Source: Pyxicephalus adspersus (lineage: Eukaryota > Chordata > Amphibia > Anura > Pyxicephalidae). From it: a DNA stretch of 64,000 nucleotides. A model generated the notes under the pieces. It searched no databases. It saw nothing but the letters and a program-made list of their open reading frames with translations, and was not told the origin of the DNA. A program made the translations under genes and the position numbers. Positions 23,840-36,000 of this stretch are shown here, one piece after another; within the stretch, counting starts at the first letter, position 1, and every line of letters starts with the position of its first letter. The DNA is taken from the NCBI RefSeq assembly GCF_032062135.1, contig NC_092864.1, positions 22,234,816-22,298,815 of the forward strand, read 5' to 3'.

Positions 23840-24890
23840 TTCCTCCAGAGCAGCCTTTCCCAACCAGCGTTGCTCCATTGCAGCCTTTCTCAAACAGGGT
23901 TCCCCCAGAGCAGTCTTTCTCAACTAGGGTTCTTTTCAAGCAGCCTTTCTCAATTAGAGTTCATCCAGTGCAAACTTTCCTAAACAGGGTTCCCGCAGAA
24001 CAGCCTTTCTCAACTTAGGTTTAACTTTCTTAACCAGGGTTCCCCCAGAGCAGCCTTTTCCAACCAGGGTTCCCCCAGAGCAGCCTTTCTTAACCAGGGT
24101 TCCCCCATAAGCAGCCTTTCCCAACCAGGGTTCCTGTAGAGCAGAGTTTCTATACCAGGGTTCCTCCAGAGAAGTGTTTCTCAACCAGGGTTCCTCCAGA
24201 GCAGCCTTTCCCGACCAGGGTTCCCCCAGAGCAGCCTATCTCAACCAGGGTTCCCTCGAGAGCAGTCTTTCCCAACCAAGTTCCCTGTGGAGCAGAGTTT
24301 CTCAACTGGGGTTCCTCCAGAGAAGTGTTTCTCAACAAGGGTTCCCCCAGAGCAGCCTTTCCCAACCAGGGTTCTACCAGAGCAGCGTTTCTCAACCATG
24401 GTTTCTGCAGAGCAGCTTTTCTCAATCAGGGTTCTCCAAGAGCAGCCTTTCTTAACCGGACATTTCTAGAGCCTTTCTTAACCCTTTTTTCTAGAGCAGT
24501 GTTTCTCAAATTCCTCCAGAACAACCTTTCTCTAGGGGTTTCCCCCCAGGGAAGCCTTCCTTAACCAGGGTTCCACCAGAGCAGCCTTTCTAAACCTGGG
24601 TTCTTTTCAAGCAGCCTTTCTCAAGTAGAGTCTCTCCAAAGCAGCCTTTTTCAACAAGGGTTTCCGAAATAGTCTTTCTTGAATAGAGTTCATCCAGAGC
24701 AGCCTTTCTCTACCAAAGTTTACCCAGAACAGCCTTTCTCAACTTAGGTTCAACTCAGAACAACCTTTTTCTATCAGGGTTCCTTCGGAGCAGTCTTTCT
24801 CAAGCATGGTTCTTTCAGTGCAGCCTTGTTTTCAACCAAGGTCCTTCGTAGCCTTTCTCAACCAGGGTTTCCCAATAGTAGCCTTTCTCT
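23840..24890 (+). repeat. 30-bp minisatellite derived from repeat family R1
   Basis: About 35 tandem copies of a 30-bp unit, 'cagggttcccccagagcagc' plus 'ctttctcaac'. The unit equals the terminal part of family R1. Because 30 is divisible by 3 and the unit lacks stops in several frames, it creates overlapping 60-93-codon frames with ten-residue repeats on both strands. These should not be annotated as proteins. Copies near 24000-24460 are most alike; both edges are degenerate. Confidence 0.95.
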
Positions 24891-25050
24891 GCCATGAGCT
24901 TATGGATCCTTACAGTTCCTGCATGAATTCACATGGGTTCCTTGAGCAATGAGCAATTTCTGACTAGTACTTTTAGCAGGAGTGCCTGTTATTTCAGGTA
25001 CCTCAAAATTTTTGAGGGATTCCTTAAGCGATCTCATACAGATTTCTTGG
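24891..25050 (+). mobile_element. Interior of repeat family R1 next to the array
   Basis: The segment 'gggttccttgagcaatgagc' (24935-24954) continues R1 beyond the point where the tandem array arose, matching copy 3 in complement. This shows the array grew from within one R1 insertion. Confidence 0.6.
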
Positions 25051-27180
25051 TGTTCTCTTTCTTTTATTTCACAAAAGTGGATTATACGGTCTAGGCCCTT
25101 TTTATCTGCATGGTTGTGGTAATCATGTGACTTTGTTAATAAAGGAAGGGTTAGATTTGGAGTTCATATAAATGTAAGAACATTTCACCTGAGCAGTCCA
25201 CAAAGAAAAATGAAGGTAACTTTGAAAGCTGAAATTTCAGTGAAGGCCTAATCACAATGTTTGCTGCGGAATCAAGTTCAGCTAAATCCCTAGTGAAAGC
25301 TCTTATTTTAGAACAGCTATTATGTTTCCTGGACAGCACTAGTAACTCCTATTTTCTTTTCTATTAATTTTCAATTTGTATTTGTAAACTATTCTTTATG
25401 TGTTTTCTAATTCCTCCCTTTCAATGTCTTCCTTAGACATTAGCACTAACTCCCATGCACAGGCAGAAACCTTTTTAAAGCACTTTCTCTACAGGATTCA
25501 TAGGATACAAGGTTACACCCCTTCCATTCTGGCGACTGCACAGCAGGCTAAGAAAGCCACCTATGGTGTTCCTCACCATAATTACATTTAGTGCTAACCA
25601 AAAAAACTGTGAAGAACTTCTAAATAGCATGTTGTGGACTTCACTTTTTTTTTCTTTTCACAGCGTAATTGATTGTTTGTAAATTATGTACTATTAATCA
25701 ATCTATCTCTGTATATCTTGCTATATCTATAAAATACACATGATCTGTGGGCAAAAAAGACCAAAATACAGTATGTATTTATGAATATCCACTCCTAAAT
25801 GTGATTGATTGTAATTGATGTTTTACTTATGTGTGTCCTGCAGTACTAATAATTATAATCATGTGCTCATTAACTGAAACTATAAATAAAGATGGCACTG
25901 AGAATGGCAACCTTGACTGAAAAAAGTAAAAGAATGGAGAGATCTGATCTGAGTGGCATTTGCTCTCTGCCCACCATCTCCTGAAACATTTAAAACAGAA
26001 GTTGGACCACAGGTAAACAACTAAATACACATTTGAAATATAATGATATATACCGTATGTACTGAGCTGCCCTACCAATTGGCTGAGACCTGACTTACTT
26101 TTCAATAATGTTATTAACAAACAAAACTTGTATCCACCCCTGGCTGGTGATGGATAAAATAAGCTTATCCCCTTGTTCCTTTTCTCCTTGTCAGCACTAG
26201 AGAAATGCAACATAACTGAAAAAACTCCAACAACTCACATTAAAAATACATTTAGGATGTTTTTATTGGCTGGTATTGTGTCTTTTATATCTGCTTGGTA
26301 TTCAGCTTTATTAGGCCAGTGCTCCCATGTTTGTAGTCCCAAGAGAAGTGGAGTTAGATGCTTAGATAGGTAAAGGGTTACATAAATCTTCCCTATGCTC
26401 AAGGCAGAAAGCAACAGGGGGATGGCAAATCTGTTGGAAGGCATGATATACAGCTTGGGCTAGAAAACTTTTGGCACCAGGTTACCATGGCCAAGGCCAA
26501 CAGCCATTTGCCTATTTGTGGAGAAACTATATTGCTTTTCTGCATGGCCACCAGCCTTCATGGCCTTCATCAAAAGAACCACTGGTTACCAAAAGGAAGA
26601 AAAGGTCAATTGTCATAGTTGGTAGATTCAGTAATTATTTAGATTCAGTAAGTGGGTTAGTATTCCACACTTGATCTGCATTATTTGGGAAAAATAGGGA
26701 AGCAGATGTTCTTGTTATGAGCAATAGCCTGATGTAAGGCAAAGCGGTGCATGGGGCCCTAAAATGGCAATTCTACCAGTGCTATACATTTCCATTTGTG
26801 GCATCCAGCCTGAGAGCTAAGGAAATTGCACATCCAGGCTGGGGGAGCTTCCGCTAACTTGAAGGAGCCATTATGTACCTATGATAAAGGGGGGACCAAG
26901 GGTAGACCGAAAGATCAGTCTGTACAGTGTGAGGAAACACATTCCAGGAAGGTAGTGACTATTATAACAAAAATCCATATTTTCAGGCACTACCTTAAAA
27001 AATCTATATAAAAAGGAATAAACTAGAATATACAACATTTTCCTTGCTACACCGTAATTAAACACATTCACTCTGACATGCAGTGGGCATTTCGAAAGTT
27101 AACCAGCACAGGATTAGGCTGATTCATTTCATGATATGCTCTTAGGTACTTAGCTACAGACTATGGATCTTTATATGCAG
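25051..27180. other. Intergenic stretch, nothing recognised
   Basis: Unique-looking sequence. Several 60-128-codon frames lie on both strands without domains or splice context. Confidence 0.5.
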
Positions 27181-27810
27181 ATTAAACATAGTTTGTGAGC
27201 TGTTCAATTCTCCTTTGGCGTCAGACCTGCAGCGAAGCCCATGAAAACATAATCTTGTTTTGATTAGAATTTTGCTGAAGTTACATAAATATGAAGCTGA
27301 AATTCACTGCTGGTGTCTACATATATTATTTTCTTAGTGATTAATCACCTCCTTGACTTTTCCAGCTCATGAGCAGCGATGGAAAATGGTGATGTTAGGA
27401 GGGGCACTTAGGATGAAGCTGAAATAATTGTAAAAGGCTGGGCTCTTTTATCGGAGAATATTCCGTGAATAATATACTTTTACACTGGAGATTTTTTTTG
27501 GTGAGCAAATTTCTGATCATCAAAAATTATATTATATTACAAAAGACCAGAAGTAAAGTTCAGCTGCATGGACAAGTAAATCATAAATATATTGTTATTT
27601 AGCAGTATAGGAGCTCTAAAACAAGTTATTTGTTTAAAAAAATCATAAAAAAGGCTTGAAAGTTTAATTTTAATTGGTTTCAAACAGCTTAGAAACATCT
27701 GTCATTTGTTTAAGCTAGAGGACTGCCAGGCTGCCAAGGTGTGCTTGTGTTGTGAAATTTTGAAATCAATTTACCCACAATGCATTTAGCTCCAGATGTG
27801 AACTGAGGTT
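27180..27810. promoter_or_regulatory. Candidate conserved non-coding block G
   Basis: High-complexity DNA with homeodomain cores ('agtgattaatcacc' near 27337, 'ttttaattgg' near 27669) and the TATA-poor, repeat-free texture of vertebrate enhancers. 'gtgattaatcac' (27338-27349) is a perfect palindrome that would suit a dimeric homeodomain or HNF1-like protein. Confidence 0.33.
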
Positions 27811-28550
27811 TGTTAAAAAAAAATTCAGTTTTTTTATCTTAATGGAGCAGAGAGAGCTCTGTGATTTGAGGAGAGCCCGGTGTTGAGACTTGCAATAAAC
27901 ACATGACCAACTATCCTCCAGCTCTTAATGTTCTGATGATTGCTTATGCTTGTGGCAGACAATGGTGTGGGCCCATGAACTTTTTTATTCCAATTGAGTA
28001 AAGGCTCTGTGCTTGGAGGACAAGCAAGATCATGTGACTTCCCAAAGCCATATAAGCATTTGTTGACCAATAACAGAGCTCCATTCAACATAAAGAACTC
28101 CATGGATCTTCATACCCTGCACACTACAGGCTGATTTTTTGTGGGCTGTAGATAGGTAATGCAGTGTATGGATAATGATAGCTAATAATAGTCCCGCCGC
28201 ATTTGCTTACAATGGTCCCATTATGAGAATAAAAGCATAATTCATACATCAAACCATGCCCATAGTCTGCGATTGATTTCCAACTCAATGCAGTTTTCAG
28301 TGACAAATATATTGTGATAAATTCAAAATAATTTACAATACATTGGCTAACCAATCTACAAAAAAATGCCTTCCCCAATCAATTTTGAACCTTTTTGCCC
28401 ATACAGAAATCAAAAATAGAAAAGCAATTTTGTTTTTTGATCAATGAAATGGTTTTTGTCTAATCAAGATAAATATCACATAGCTGCATGGCTACCGAAA
28501 ATTATTAAAAAATATTATTATTAAAAAATATGTGGTCAGAGTGAGGCTTT
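27811..28550. other. Intergenic stretch, nothing recognised
   Basis: Two 84-89-codon minus-strand frames have no domain. An AT-rich run with short ATT repeats closes the stretch. Confidence 0.5.
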
Positions 28551-29040
28551 AAAGCTACGTGTTCCTGTAGGCATTGAGGCCAGAAAAGAATCCTGAAAAG
28601 AAAGTCAGCCTTAAAACAGACAGTTTCTCAGTGCTTTAATGAAACCATCATCGTACTGTGTCAGGAAGCACATAGCAGCGACTGAAACAAATAAATCTGA
28701 GATTATTGTTTTGCTGGAATATTTGCTGCAGGTCTGTCTGATCTCCAGGGAATCATGCATGTAGAATTGCAGGCAATAGTGAATCATGACTAGTTAGATT
28801 CTCCAAATAATGACTAATTCAACACACATATATTCAGGCGCATCCAACATTTTGCAATTTGCTCAAAGTCAATTTGATTATCTCTGCACCTCACCCTTGG
28901 CCCTCCGCCACCACTTAGCTCGGATCCTAATAAAACTCCAGGCAGCAAAAACAAATTTATATGAATCACGATAGTGGCAAAATGACAATTGCCTTGTAAA
29001 ATGTCACAAATATGTATTTTAAAGCCAATCTAAACTTATG
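28550..29040. promoter_or_regulatory. Candidate conserved non-coding block H
   Basis: Repeat-free complex sequence. The most enhancer-like part is 28850-29010 (GATTA, 'aattcaacac', 'ggatcctaataaaactcc', 'aaacaaatttatatgaatc'). Based on texture and homeodomain/forkhead-like motifs only. Confidence 0.33.
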
Positions 29041-29135
29041 AATCAGCCAAATATATTCTAGATACAGAAACTCAGTTATTTTTTTTTTTTAAAGCAACCA
29101 CAGTTTAGTAGAAAAGCTAGTATATTGCAGAGAAG

Positions 29136-29500
29136 GACACTTGTTCTCTTTAGTCTCTCTTCAGAGGTTCGACATACGCTGTATAATTCAGAGCCGGAGC
29201 TCCTCAGTTAACAATCTTAACAAATTTCAGATGTATAGGTGTGACTTAGTACGAATTGTTGTTGAAGCTCAACACAGAGAACAGGGGGATCTCTCTACAG
29301 CGTGCTGGCTGAAGACCCTTGTTCTGAGTTGTCTCATTTCAGAGGTTCGACTCTCGCCCTGAGGCTACAGCTCTCAAAACAGCAAAGTGCCGAAACGTGA
29401 CAGATTTCAGATTTATAACTATGACCTGGACCTCGGTGGGGAGTCCACTGCTTTCTCATGGAGAGCAATGGTTTTTATCTACAGCATGCTAGCCAGGGCC
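29136..29500 (+). repeat. Dimer of a ~178-bp repeat with pol III B-box-like motif
   Basis: Two diverged copies start 'gacacttgttct' (29136) and 'gacccttgttct' (29314). Matching landmarks are 'cagaggttcgac' (29161, 29340), 'atttcagatgtata' / 'atttcagatttata', and 'ctacagcgtgctgg' / 'ctacagcatgctag'. The second copy has 'ggttcgactct', close to the tRNA B-box consensus GGTTCGANNCC. It may be a SINE dimer or an old satellite fragment. I cannot name it. Confidence 0.65.
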
Positions 29501-30270
29501 AGGATCTTCCACTTAACCTGTAGATGAAGTTTATGGAAAATGAACTTTATGACTGCACTTTGACTATAATTAGTTGATTGAAACTAGCTCACTTGGCTTT
29601 TAAATTGAACCTGAAAGTGCTTATTCTAGTTAAAGTGAAATATTCAATTTACACTGCACAATAGGCATATAATGCTTGCTGTTCCAGTCGCCATGAGGAA
29701 TCACGTGTTGCCTTGTACCTAATTCTTGGCCAGCCAACCTAAGCAATAATAAAATATGGGGGCCATGAGTACTGTTGTAGACCCTGAAATATATAGTAAT
29801 GGGAAAATTATTAAATTCACCAGCAACAGATAAACATGGCTTTGGTGCTGCAGACATGTAACCCCTTCCTACTGTAAGTAAATATACTAACATTTTCCAC
29901 AGTGTAAAACCAATAGAAATACCAGTAGACATGGTAAAGCTGAGGGATTGGTCTTCCAGCAACCGCAGTGGATAACCGTTGGGTGACCCAACCCGTCTGC
30001 GTACAAGCAGCTTCCCTTTTTATAACCCAATAGAGCTGTAATATTTTGTGTACAGGTCAGGAACACCCATTCTCAACCTTCATCCCATTTCATCTCCTGC
30101 TCTTGTTCTTTATCTTGTAAATTATTTACGACGTTCAAAAACACAGGCTGTAAAAGATCAAAAACGTTGGCATACCCTCTTAATATTCAATTAGATGGTA
30201 TTACAGTAACCTCAAGCAAAGACACAATTCTAGGAGATCAATACGGCTTCAAATATATTGCATGACATTA
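29501..30270. other. Intergenic stretch, nothing recognised
   Basis: A 110-codon minus-strand frame (29630-29962) lacks recognisable features. No repeat assigned. Confidence 0.5.
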
Positions 30271-30490
30271 CTGTGATATCTGCTTTTATTTATATAGGCA
30301 AAACGCCATAGAGAGAGGGCGACAAGATTATAGCGCAGGGACAGTGTAATAGAGTCCATCACAAAATAATAACCACATGACAGCACAATAACACATTAGA
30401 GATAAGAGAAGTCAATATAATGATATGAGATAAGGGAAAAGAAAAGGCGCATCTGGCTTACATCAACAAAGCAGAATGGCTAGGATAAAA
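30271..30490. promoter_or_regulatory. Candidate regulatory block I
   Basis: A short complex segment with CpG-containing motifs ('gcaaaacgccatag', 'aaggcgcatctggc') in otherwise CpG-poor DNA. Weak support. Confidence 0.2.
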
Positions 30491-30770
30491 GAGCTTGATA
30501 AAAGATGGCTAAATTATAGCCAGAGCAGAGAAGATTCTGCTACAGGCTGTAAATATCTGGGTGGTGGATGATTCTGTACCTGCTCTGAAATACCAAAGTG
30601 TTCAATATGCAGTAACTGCTATGGGTCACACCAAGAAGAGTGAAGGTGACCCATACTACGTCTATGAGAAATAAAGGAACTCAGCTACCATTTTTTCATT
30701 CAGTTGCCACTGGTATTTAGAAGATCTTCTAACTTGAATATTTTCATGTGTGGGTGAGAATAATTGCCAA

Positions 30771-30930
30771 TTATGGCACACTCACATTTTTATGGGTACC
30801 CTTCAGAGATAACAGATCCAGGAACCCAAAGCCACCATACTTGTCTTCATGGCAGACTTCCAGATCCATGGCAATCTTTTTGGACACTGGATGGCCATTG
30901 ATGATGTAACTCGTGTGTGCAAAAGTTATA
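30771..30930 (-). pseudogene. Coding-like fragment, family not recognised
   Basis: The 3' half of an 85-codon minus-strand frame (30771-31028) reads like genuine protein. About 50 residues beginning near 'FAHTSYIINGHPVSKK' and ending '...HKNVSVP' plus stop have balanced composition, and the codons favour CTG, GTG, GCC, AAG and GAC. Upstream of it the frame becomes a Trp/Val-rich low-complexity translation of (CCA)n-like DNA, so that part is probably not coding. I see no clear acceptor site and no 3' poly-A. It may be a processed pseudogene fragment, a transposon protein remnant, a terminal exon or chance. No function is assigned. Confidence 0.25.
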
Positions 30931-31029
30931 CTGTCCCTGACCACCACTATCCTCCACCACCACTGCTTTCCAGCCCCATTTCCCACACTACCACCGTCAA
31001 GTATTGTTTTCCAATTGTTCAATATCAAA

Positions 31030-31540
31030 TTTAATTTTATAATGAAACAAGAACATCTGCAAATATTAAATCATTGGTTGATAACATTTTCCTGCCTGGG
31101 TATATCTAAAGTGTTGAGGAAGTAACCCCCTGTCAAGGTTTAATTGCTGTCTGTGTCTCCAGTGGGGTTATTCACTTTCTAGTTTCTTTACATTGGGTCT
31201 AAATGTTATGGAAAATCCTAAATTTTGAGTTATTACCAGAGAACAAGAGAAGAGACAAAATATTCCATCAGGCTACTTGCTCTGGTAACCACTGTCTAAA
31301 GGAGAATTTGCCTTGATTTGGGAAGCTCTGCACTTGTGGCTATAATATGCACCCCTGTTCCCAAAAATGCCATAATTGTTGACATGTGCAAGGCCCCCAA
31401 TAACAGTAAGTTTGAAAAGCAAAAAATGTACATAAATAAAACAAAACAACAGACCAAATCTGGTATTCTTCAATAAACATGGGCGTATAAAGGGGTATGC
31501 AAACCCCTATTTGGTCCATGTAATTCACCATTGTATACAG
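31030..31540. other. Intergenic stretch, nothing recognised
   Basis: Overlapping minus-strand frames (66 and 63 codons, 31273-31531) have no domain. No repeat was assigned. Confidence 0.45.
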
Positions 31541-31547
31541 TCCTCTG

Positions 31548-31575
31548 TCCTAACCTACTATGTAACTATGTAAGT
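31548..31575 (-). mobile_element. Short fragment of the 'ttacatagttacatagtagg' repeat
   Basis: 'cctactatgtaactatgtaa' is the complement of the start of the larger repeat at 53701. Only its terminal ~28 bp are present. Confidence 0.5.
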
Positions 31576-31928
31576 ATGTCCTCTCAAGGAGTCCAATTAT
31601 TCCCAATTCTTATCATGAACTACAGAATAACTAGTGTGTTTACTAGAGATCTGTGAGTGAGATGGTTACAATAATTTAGCAAATGACAGTAAAGAAGGCT
31701 GACACCACTCAGTCCACATAAATTCCATGAGTTGTCAAACCCATAATCAGTTGGCGAGTGAATTTCCAGTTGATAAACAGGTGTTTTTCTGTACTTGAAT
31801 GGTCTCTGAAGGGATGAAATATGGAGAAATGTGAATGTTTAACAGGGATTTTTATTGTTTTAACAATAATAATAATGATATGTATTTATATGTTTTTGCA
31901 TTCTTGTTTTGTTTTTTGCATTCTCCAA

Positions 31929-32024
31929 TTTTGCATTCTTTAAAGTGCATAATAATAACTATTATTTTTATTATCATTATTACTATTACTATTATTATTA
32001 TTATGCACTTTAAAGAATGCAAAA
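31929..32024. repeat. Perfect 30-bp inverted repeat around (ATT)n loop
   Basis: The left arm, 31929-31958, reads 'ttttgcattctttaaagtgc' followed by 'ataataataa'. The right arm, 31995-32024, is its exact complement. The 36-bp loop is made of ATT/ATC trinucleotides. It is probably a young hairpin MITE or a palindromic duplication. The 68-codon Ile-rich frame across it is an artefact. Confidence 0.9.
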
Positions 32025-32359
32025 ATGAAGTTTTGTTTTAAAGAATTGTATACATATAGATATATCCAGCCCCAAAACCTGCTTATAGTTCAAAAGGTCA
32101 AGGTTTCTACAGGGATCGAATTTGATGCTATCACTTTTACTCAGGGACCATTGTTCCCTGTTGTTTGTGTTTTTCTGTTTTTTTAATAGGCATAAATCCT
32201 GAACTAACCCCATATAGTTCAAACTGAACAGATATAAAACTCAAAAATGAATGCAGCTCTGGCTTTCCTAATAAATTATTCAATATATTTTTTTTGGTAA
32301 GCAGTACCTAAATTTGATTTGGTACCAACTTCTTGCAAGTCACTATACAGCAGACCTCA

Positions 32360-32625
32360 GAATGGAAGAAGAGAAACAGCACAAGAAGCAAGCCAGTTGC
32401 ATTGCATTAATTACTGACAAACAACTGCTTGGGGAAGAGACATTTTAATGTTCTGTACTCATTCATCAACCTCTTGTGGAGCAGCAATCAATATCTGTGC
32501 TGTTTAGGAGCGACTTTAATTTCTAAGGTCCTCGTATGCTCCTACAGAGGGGGTAATGTGAGCAAAACCATGCCTGGTCTGCTATAAATCTGCAGTGTTC
32601 AAAAACAGATGCTTCCTAGGTATGT
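32360..32625. promoter_or_regulatory. Candidate conserved non-coding block J
   Basis: Complex sequence with a 'cattgcattaattactgac' homeodomain/octamer-like cluster (32401-32419), 'gcagcaatcaatatctg' and 'gcgactttaatttc'. No repeats or coding frame. Enhancer-like, unverified. Confidence 0.33.
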
Positions 32626-32946
32626 AATTCATCTTCTGTCCAATTTTAATGTTATTTTCTTAACAAAATATGCATTACATTCTGGTACTTTTCTTTCAAA
32701 AAAGCATAATTGTGTAAAATAGAACACTACTAAGCATATTTTTATCTAAGATGGCTGCATAACTTTACCGCATTATATTGTAGTTTTAAAAAGAAATTTT
32801 AGAAAAGTTAAAAAAAACAATAACATCATATATGTGTGATAGGAGAATAACGGATTGGTTTATTTTCAATATTCCAAACAGTCACCAATTGTCCTCAACT
32901 GGAGGCAACCACAAAGATGGGCTTAAAGAATGGACACTAGGGACAC

Positions 32947-32950
<4 letters not shown>

Positions 32951-32986
<36 letters not shown>
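32951..32986. repeat. (AT)n microsatellite
   Basis: Uninterrupted AT dinucleotide run of about 18 units, with a smaller one at 33000-33009. It explains the Ile/Tyr repeats in the 74-codon frame that crosses it. Confidence 0.95.
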
Positions 32987-32989
<3 letters not shown>

Positions 32990-33009
32990 CAGGAAATAAA
33001 TATATATAT

Positions 33010-36000
33010 ACTACATATACATTACTATTGCTCATTAATATATCTTCTTTTTTTTTCTTACCGTATGCCCATATTGTTCCTTAAACTAAATCTTAACCAA
33101 TATGTTCCTCATCTCAGCAGTGACCAGCATTGGGTAGAGAGGTTGGAGTGCTGAGCTGACTGATTCCTACTCTAAGTTTACACTTGATTAGGAACTAGAG
33201 AAAAGATTTTACAAGTCTAGCGTAAACCGTTAAAATGAATTTCAAGACATACATATTTCCTGAAATATTGCACAGTCAAAGGATTTAATAAAATTGCTCA
33301 CCGGCACTTTTCCTCACAAATATATCTAGAAGACATTGCTGAAATCAGGGCTTTTTTAAGGTTCACATCAAATTACTTGCGCAGGTTTTTCTCTTCTTCT
33401 GAACTTTTCTATTGTTTATTAGATTAATAGAGAATGTGACCATCTAGATCCTTGCCGTCCAACTGCTAGGGCATGGGCCATGTATGACCTCTGGGGAATA
33501 ACAACTGGCCCTTCAACACCTCTCAGCTGTAGATTTGTCTGCAGGAGCTAAAATCGCAATACTACTATATTGTTAGCTATGCCAGGAGTAGTGGGAACAG
33601 GTCCAGTGGTGCAGGGATAATGTAGGATTTAGTTTTTACCAGTTCGAGTGAATACAATATGTAGCATAAGGGATTTCCTTATTAGCTGATAATACAATCT
33701 AATGGGTCAAAACTGGCCATATAAATATAGTGAAGCAAAGTAGTATAGGGCTTACCATAATAATGTTAATTGGCTGGTTTGTTTTGGAGCCAATGTTTTT
33801 GGAGTAACAGACCTGTACCCAGAATTCTTTATTTCTGCCCATTCCAGGTGAGTGACTCAGAAACACTGGAGCCAAAACATTAGCATACGAGCTTCTCGAT
33901 ATCTTCCTTTATTCTGTCCTAACCATCCTTAGGAAGCAGCAATACACTCCTAACTTAATGTCCCCAAAACCTTGGACAAGTTACGCTGAGTAAAATGTCC
34001 TTTTTCATGCATCAACTTAAAAAAACTGTCAGTAATTTTACTGCGAGCTGACTTTGCGAGGCGTTCAACATTAAAACACAGCAAAAGTTCAAGGGATCCA
34101 ATTGCAGTGATAAAGTATATAGGCATGTAGTGAGAAATGGTAAAATCAGTTTCAGGATACGTTTTGATGTTTGCACTCCACTTGGGAGAGTTCTCTTTAC
34201 TACCAACCAAAAGTAAATTGGAGGCTATCACAAATTGAAACAAAGTTTTGCTCCTCAGAACAGGTGTTTCCACTGGTGAACCTGGGACAGTTCTTTGGAA
34301 TTTGGAACATTTGGGGGAATTAACTAACAGACATACTGTACAATAAACACAAAACTACCTGAGCTCCTTACAAATCCAATTACCCCAGACAGTAATATCA
34401 CCCTTCATCACTTCTGTGATCCAAGGGACACAGCCAGTAAGCAATGACTTCCTTTGGCTCTCAGTCTTGTTTACCCCCACTGTATGCTGGGGGTCAGTTC
34501 TAAGTTCAGAAGATATGGCCAATCAACGTCAACTGGATGGCAACACAGCCAGTTGTTATCTTCTTTTTTCCCCAGTGTCTCACTGGTAGTTAAAAAGAGG
34601 AGGAAGTAGGAGGAGGAAGTAGACAGGCAGTACCAGGCCTGTTCTCTCTGGGTTCCCCATAATCCTCAGAGTGATAGTTACGCCCCTGGAAAACCACTTT
34701 AAAAGGAACAGTTCACTAGCCAAAATGTTGTCTACATCAGCCTAGGCTTGGTTAAATGTCTAATAATAGATTAAAATGGACCTTTCACTAAATGTAATTT
34801 TTTTGTGTTTGCCACAATAATTCTTTTTTTCGTTACCTGCTAGGATACACATCAGGCATCTCAGAAGGCTGCAGAGTTGTAGGTACCAAATTCTGGCAAA
34901 ATCATCTGACACCATAGGAACATGCAATTCATAAAAATTCACTCCAAATCTGATGCTGCATCATTAAAGTTCTAGCAGCAAGAACCAGGGAGAGAAAACT
35001 GACTCCTGAAGACAAACAAATCAAAGATGACGGCATGGGATGTGCAGCAAAATAGCAAAGAATGCTTAACAAACATGAAAAGTAACATACATATGGGAAA
35101 TCGTTATTTTGTGCAGGTGTATGGTCTGCTTTAACATTCACCAATAATGAACACAGATGCTTTCAGATTGAAACAGCAACTGGATTACAAAGCAGCAAAG
35201 GAGATATACAATCCGGGTTTGCCAATCCTTGCTTCCTTGGATTTTTCCTATTTAGGGCCATTTCAGACTTCTGGTTGACTGCAGTGTTCAAACTCAATCA
35301 TGCACCCAGCCCAACTATGCAACTAAATAGGAGTGGTTGGGAACCATTTCTTGCAAGTATTTGGATTGCAGTGTGTTGCTTTTTCACACTTCACCCGGAA
35401 GGGCAACATGTGGAATTGCTATATGCCTGGAAGCAGCTAACTACTCGGTATACCATGAGTATGAAAGGGGTCTAAAGAGGGTGAGCTCATTGCTACACAA
35501 GACAGTTTTCTTTCAGCTCAATAGGCATTTCATTTCAGAGGGAGTTTTTTATTGACAATTGAGAAAGCCTCATAGAAGATGGGTGCAACATATCCTACAG
35601 GGTCACATTCTGAGCCACTCACCTGGTCTTTGGCATTTATCGTGGAAAGGACATCTTCAGTGCAGAGGCTCATGCTATTTTGACATGGTACCATCTGTAG
35701 ATGACCATTTCATACCAATTTCTTGTGAGGAAGCTATTTACTCTGATAACAATTGTTCTCTTCAAAAAAAAAACCAAATCTGGTCAACTGTGACTCCCAA
35801 GTCCCTCTTGCTTCACTGCCGTTTCCCATTATCCAAGGTCTCTTTACATTCACTCTCTACTTGGTCTCAGTCAGCCCCCTTATCTGAAGTTGCCTGCATC
35901 CCCTTTTTTAGCGTCTCCCATGGTGCAAACACTTTAATTATTATATTATCATTCTTTGAACATCACTATTTAAGGATTACACCTGGATTGTGGCAAGAGC

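Noticed and set aside
23954..24564. Repetitive proteins with ten-residue repeats on both strands
   Set aside because: They arise because a 30-bp minisatellite unit has no stop in several frames. Overlapping frames on both strands cannot all be real.
29340..29360. tRNA gene suggested by the B-box-like 'ggttcgactct'
   Set aside because: No A box at the right distance and no cloverleaf could be drawn. It is better explained as a decayed SINE or repeat.
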